22,562 bases of DNA from a virus, in the IMG/VR virus record IMGVR_UViG_3300042691_000979, positions 1 to 22,562 of that record; one strand, given 5' to 3'. The notes below the pieces were generated by a model. The model saw only the letters and a list, made by a program, of their open reading frames with translations, was not told where the DNA came from and made no database searches. Positions within the stretch are counted from its first letter, which is position 1, and each line of letters begins with the position of its first letter. Positions 21,044-22,562 of the stretch are shown one piece after another. A program made the translations under genes and the position numbers.

Positions 21044-21895
21044 ATGCCTATCCGCGACTACTCACAGACCGCCGGCTCCAACACCTCCATCTCGTCGATC
21101 AACATCGCCGAGGGGTGTCCGCCGTCGAACATCAACGACGCGATCCGCCAGGCGCTCGCCGACATCCGCGAGGTGCAGGCGAGCTCCACGATCGCCTCGG
21201 CCGCGACGTGCAACATCGGCGCGGCGAATGCCGAGTACCTGGCGGTCAGCGGCACCACGACGATCACCGCCTTCGACAGCGTGGCGGCCGGCGTCTACCG
21301 GGTGCTCAAGTTCGACGGCGCGCTGACGCTGACGCACAACGCCACGTCGCTGATCCTGCCCGGTGGCGCCTCGATCACCACCGCGGCGAACGACGTCGGC
21401 GGCTTCCGTTCGCTGGGCTCCGGCAACTGGCGGTGCGAGTGGTTCAGCCGCGCGACCGGCGCGGCGGTCATCACGCTGCCGATCGCCAACGGCGGCACCG
21501 GCAGCACCACCGCTTCGGCAGCTCGCACGGCGCTCGCGGTGCCCGGCCTGGCGGACGTCAACTCGTTCACCGTCGCCAATCGCGGCGCGATCACCGCGCT
21601 GACGGACGGCGCAACGATCACGCCGGACTTCGCAGCGGCGAACAACTACAGCCTGACGATCGGCGGGAACCGCACGCTCGCCAATCCGACCAACCAGACC
21701 GCCGGCCAGTCCGGCGCGATCGTCATCACCCAGGACGGCACCGGCAGCCGCACCCTGGCATATGGCTCGAACTGGAAGTTCGCCGGCGGCACCGCGCCGA
21801 CGCTGACGACCACGGCGAGCGCGGTGGACGTGCTGCTCTACTACGTCGAGAGCGCTAGCCGCATCACCGCGGCGATGCTCAACGACGTGAAGTGA
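21044..21895 (+). CDS. Tail fibre protein, 283 aa
   Basis: This beta-rich Thr/Ala/Gly-rich protein carries the hallmark tail-fibre segment LPIANGGTGSTTASAARTALAVP at about 145-167. The N-terminus (PIRDYSQTAGSNTSISSINIAEGCPPSNINDAIRQALADI) is a conserved fibre start seen in podoviruses and prophages, probably the part that joins the virion. The C-terminal half contains repeated ITLPI/ITPDFA/LTIGGN strands. It probably carries or precedes the receptor-binding protein encoded next. An AGAGGTGA site overlaps the previous stop and sets the ATG at 21044. Confidence 0.85.
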   Translation: MPIRDYSQTAGSNTSISSINIAEGCPPSNINDAIRQALADIREVQASSTIASAATCNIGAANAEYLAVSGTTTITAFDSVAAGVYRVLKFDGALTLTHNATSLILPGGASITTAANDVGGFRSLGSGNWRCEWFSRATGAAVITLPIANGGTGSTTASAARTALAVPGLADVNSFTVANRGAITALTDGATITPDFAAANNYSLTIGGNRTLANPTNQTAGQSGAIVITQDGTGSRTLAYGSNWKFAGGTAPTLTTTASAVDVLLYYVESASRITAAMLNDVK

Positions 21896-21899
21896 CGCC

Positions 21900-22562
21900 A
21901 TGATTGTCCCCGGCTCCGCGAACGCTCTGCTGCTGGCCTCGCTTGCGGGCTACCAGATCCCCTACTCGCTTCGGTTTCGCGCGAGCAACAGCGCGTATCT
22001 GACCCGCACGCCCTCTGCTGCGGATGCCACAAGAACAAAGGCCTCGATCTCGATTTGGTTGAAGCGTGGCGCTTTGGGCGGAAGATCTAGCATCTATGCA
22101 ATAAATTCCGCAGGATCTGCGGGGGCTTCCAATCAGATCACCATGATCTTTGATAATGCTGGATCAAATGGAGACAACCTTACCTACAACAACGGCTCGG
22201 TAAACCGAACCTCTACCTCTGTGTATCGAGATCCCTCGGCGTGGTACAATTTGTGCCAAATCTTTGACACCACGCAGGCGACTGCCGCTGATAGGGTGAA
22301 AACCTATATCAATGGTGTTCTTCTTACGGACATTAACATTGGGCAAGATTTTACGCTCAATTCAAATACCCCGTTCGGTCAATCGGGCGTTACTGAATAT
22401 ATTGGAAGACGCGATAGCGGTCTCTACTACGACGGCTACATGGCTGAAATTGTCTTTGTTGTCGGCCAAGCCCTGACTCCCTCCTCCTTCGGACAGACCG
22501 ACGCAACGACCGGCGTGTGGGTGCCGAAGAAGTACGCTGGCAGCTACGGCACCAACGGCTTC
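21900..22562 (+). CDS. Tail fibre or spike with LamG-like lectin domain (3' end cut by window)
   Basis: The frame is open from ATG 21900 to the last base without a stop (221 residues), so it is partial. Residues about 20-195 have the strand pattern of a LamG/concanavalin-A-like jelly roll: YSLRFRASNSAYLTRTPS, ASISIWLKRG, AWYNLCQIFDTT, VKTYINGVLL, EYIGRRDSGLYYDGYMAEIVFV. The ending GQALTPSSFGQTDATTGVWVPKKY is typical of phage tail fibres with such domains. The likely role is binding a surface sugar or receptor. From about 22030 to 22450 the G+C content drops to about 42-50% with rare codons (ATA, AGA), against about 75% just before, which suggests module exchange. Confidence 0.82.
   Translation, partial: MIVPGSANALLLASLAGYQIPYSLRFRASNSAYLTRTPSAADATRTKASISIWLKRGALGGRSSIYAINSAGSAGASNQITMIFDNAGSNGDNLTYNNGSVNRTSTSVYRDPSAWYNLCQIFDTTQATAADRVKTYINGVLLTDINIGQDFTLNSNTPFGQSGVTEYIGRRDSGLYYDGYMAEIVFVVGQALTPSSFGQTDATTGVWVPKKYAGSYGTNGF

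Noticed and set aside
22164-22346. 60-residue minus-strand frame inside the last fibre gene
   Set aside because: It lies within the LamG-coding region, which explains the sequence fully in the + frame.

Overview
The window is one continuous stretch of a tailed-phage genome (free phage or prophage) with a G+C content near 70% in most places. Almost all genes lie on the + strand and are packed tightly, many with ATGA or TGATG stop/start overlaps. No integrase, lysis gene, tRNA or host housekeeping gene is visible. Head proteins resemble the SU10/phiEco32 type (portal, acidic scaffold, DUF5309-like capsid). The tail genes look like those of a short-tailed podovirus: there is no tape-measure gene and no tail-sheath or tail-tube gene, but there is a P22-gp10-like hub and three ejection-type proteins. 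The DUF6456-like gene and the family of the gene before it, as I remember their relatives, point to an alphaproteobacterial host. This host call is an inference.

Layout. Positions 1-1583: C-terminal part of a RepA/DnaB-like AAA ATPase, cut by the window edge. Positions 1584-1743: non-coding, with six copies of TGCTCCA and a long hairpin. Positions 1744-2873: two small early or regulatory genes. Positions 2959-5242: putative small terminase, a 424-bp structured non-coding gap, then the large terminase. Positions 5239-7114: a DUF6321-like protein and a two-module protein of the kind seen as polyvalent phage proteins. Positions 7050-7253: a small minus-strand gene, the only one I accept. Positions 7288-12388: portal, glycine-rich protein, small protein, scaffold and capsid, ending in a strong intrinsic terminator. 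Positions 12472-16871: connector and tail genes. Positions 16875-21040: three ejection/internal virion proteins. Positions 21044-22562: two tail-fibre genes, the second cut by the window end and with a sharp drop in G+C.

How it works together. The terminase pair packages DNA through the portal into a capsid built on the scaffold. The adaptor, hub and small beta-rich proteins close the head and form the short tail. The glycine- and alanine-rich proteins at 16875-21040 are probably expelled to make a channel for DNA. The fibre genes at the end determine host binding. The least explained parts are the gap between the two terminase genes (a 92-nt element with a perfect 20-bp inverted repeat and three other inverted repeats), the repeat cluster after the ATPase, the two-module protein at 5540-7114 and the opposite-strand gene beside it.
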